Positions 63,957-64,000 of a stretch of 64,000 nt of DNA are shown in pieces. Position 1 is the stretch's first letter. Each line of letters starts with the position of its first letter. The DNA is from Cellulomonas terrae (lineage in GTDB: Bacteria; Actinomycetota; Actinomycetes; Actinomycetales; Cellulomonadaceae). The stretch is taken from NCBI RefSeq assembly GCF_007990265.1, contig NZ_BJWH01000002.1, positions 186,001-250,000 of the forward strand. The letters run 5' to 3'. The notes below the pieces were generated by a model that had not been told where the DNA came from, made no database searches, and saw only the letters and a program-made list of their open reading frames with translations. A program made the translations under genes and the position numbers.

Positions 63957-64000
63957 GCCTCGGGAGGACGCGCCGGGCAAGGGGAGAGGCCGCTCCGGAT

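Overview
The window is high-GC DNA with many GTG starts, purine-rich ribosome binding sites and frequent 4-bp ATGA/GTGA stop-start overlaps, which fits an actinobacterium. Two GH81 beta-1,3-glucanases, an amylosucrase, a RamB-type regulator beside pyruvate phosphate dikinase, a DevR/DevS pair and a MoxR-DUF58-TgpA cluster point to Cellulomonadaceae, most likely Cellulomonas. The genus is an inference. I saw no rRNA, tRNA, CRISPR array, insertion sequence or prophage. All genes look chromosomal.

Layout. (1) 1-11799: a leftward MoxR, DUF58, TgpA-like operon runs into two tandem paralogous secreted beta-propeller/Ig proteins. It diverges from a rightward pair, a membrane-anchored FnIII protein and a membrane-tethered Hsp70-like ATPase. 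(2) 11869-27569: mixed housekeeping genes. These are DUF6421, a multi-TM protein with a hydrolase domain, an ion channel, a transglutaminase-like protein, a zinc-finger SDR, glutamate decarboxylase, the helicase HrpB and several alpha/beta hydrolases. (3) 27620-38157: a DevS-type kinase, a flavodoxin, DevR, a RamB-like regulator divergent from PPDK, an epoxide-hydrolase-like enzyme divergent from a TetR regulator with a clear operator, and a secreted 5'-nucleotidase. (4) 38258-51595: CorA, then a tightly coupled operon of a processive family 2 glycosyltransferase, a HlyD-like protein and a membrane-anchored GH81. A secreted GH81-FnIII2-CBM6 glucanase, a LacI regulator and amylosucrase follow. 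(5) 51614-52360: a scar joining two 5'-truncated sugar-acid genes (uxaC and gntK). (6) 52390-63956: an EEP-family protein, nitrilase, VOC protein, P-type ATPase, methyltransferase, HTH_42 protein, HtrA-like protease, small proteins, a PEP mutase/isocitrate lyase family protein and a GNAT enzyme.

Two things stand out. The GT2/HlyD-like/GH81 operon looks like a Gram-positive beta-1,3-glucan (curdlan-type) synthesis and export system. It fits the reported curdlan-like exopolysaccharide of Cellulomonas flavigena and has the synthase-plus-matched-hydrolase logic of cellulose and alginate operons. Separately, three copies of a 14-bp palindrome, GGGNC(G/T)TTCGNCCC, lie upstream of devS/flavodoxin, a 124-aa unknown gene, and a 52-aa gene with its divergent neighbour. 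They resemble the DosR/DevR box and predict a local DevR regulon that includes the system's own kinase.

Every call comes from reading motifs and gene context. No database search was possible.
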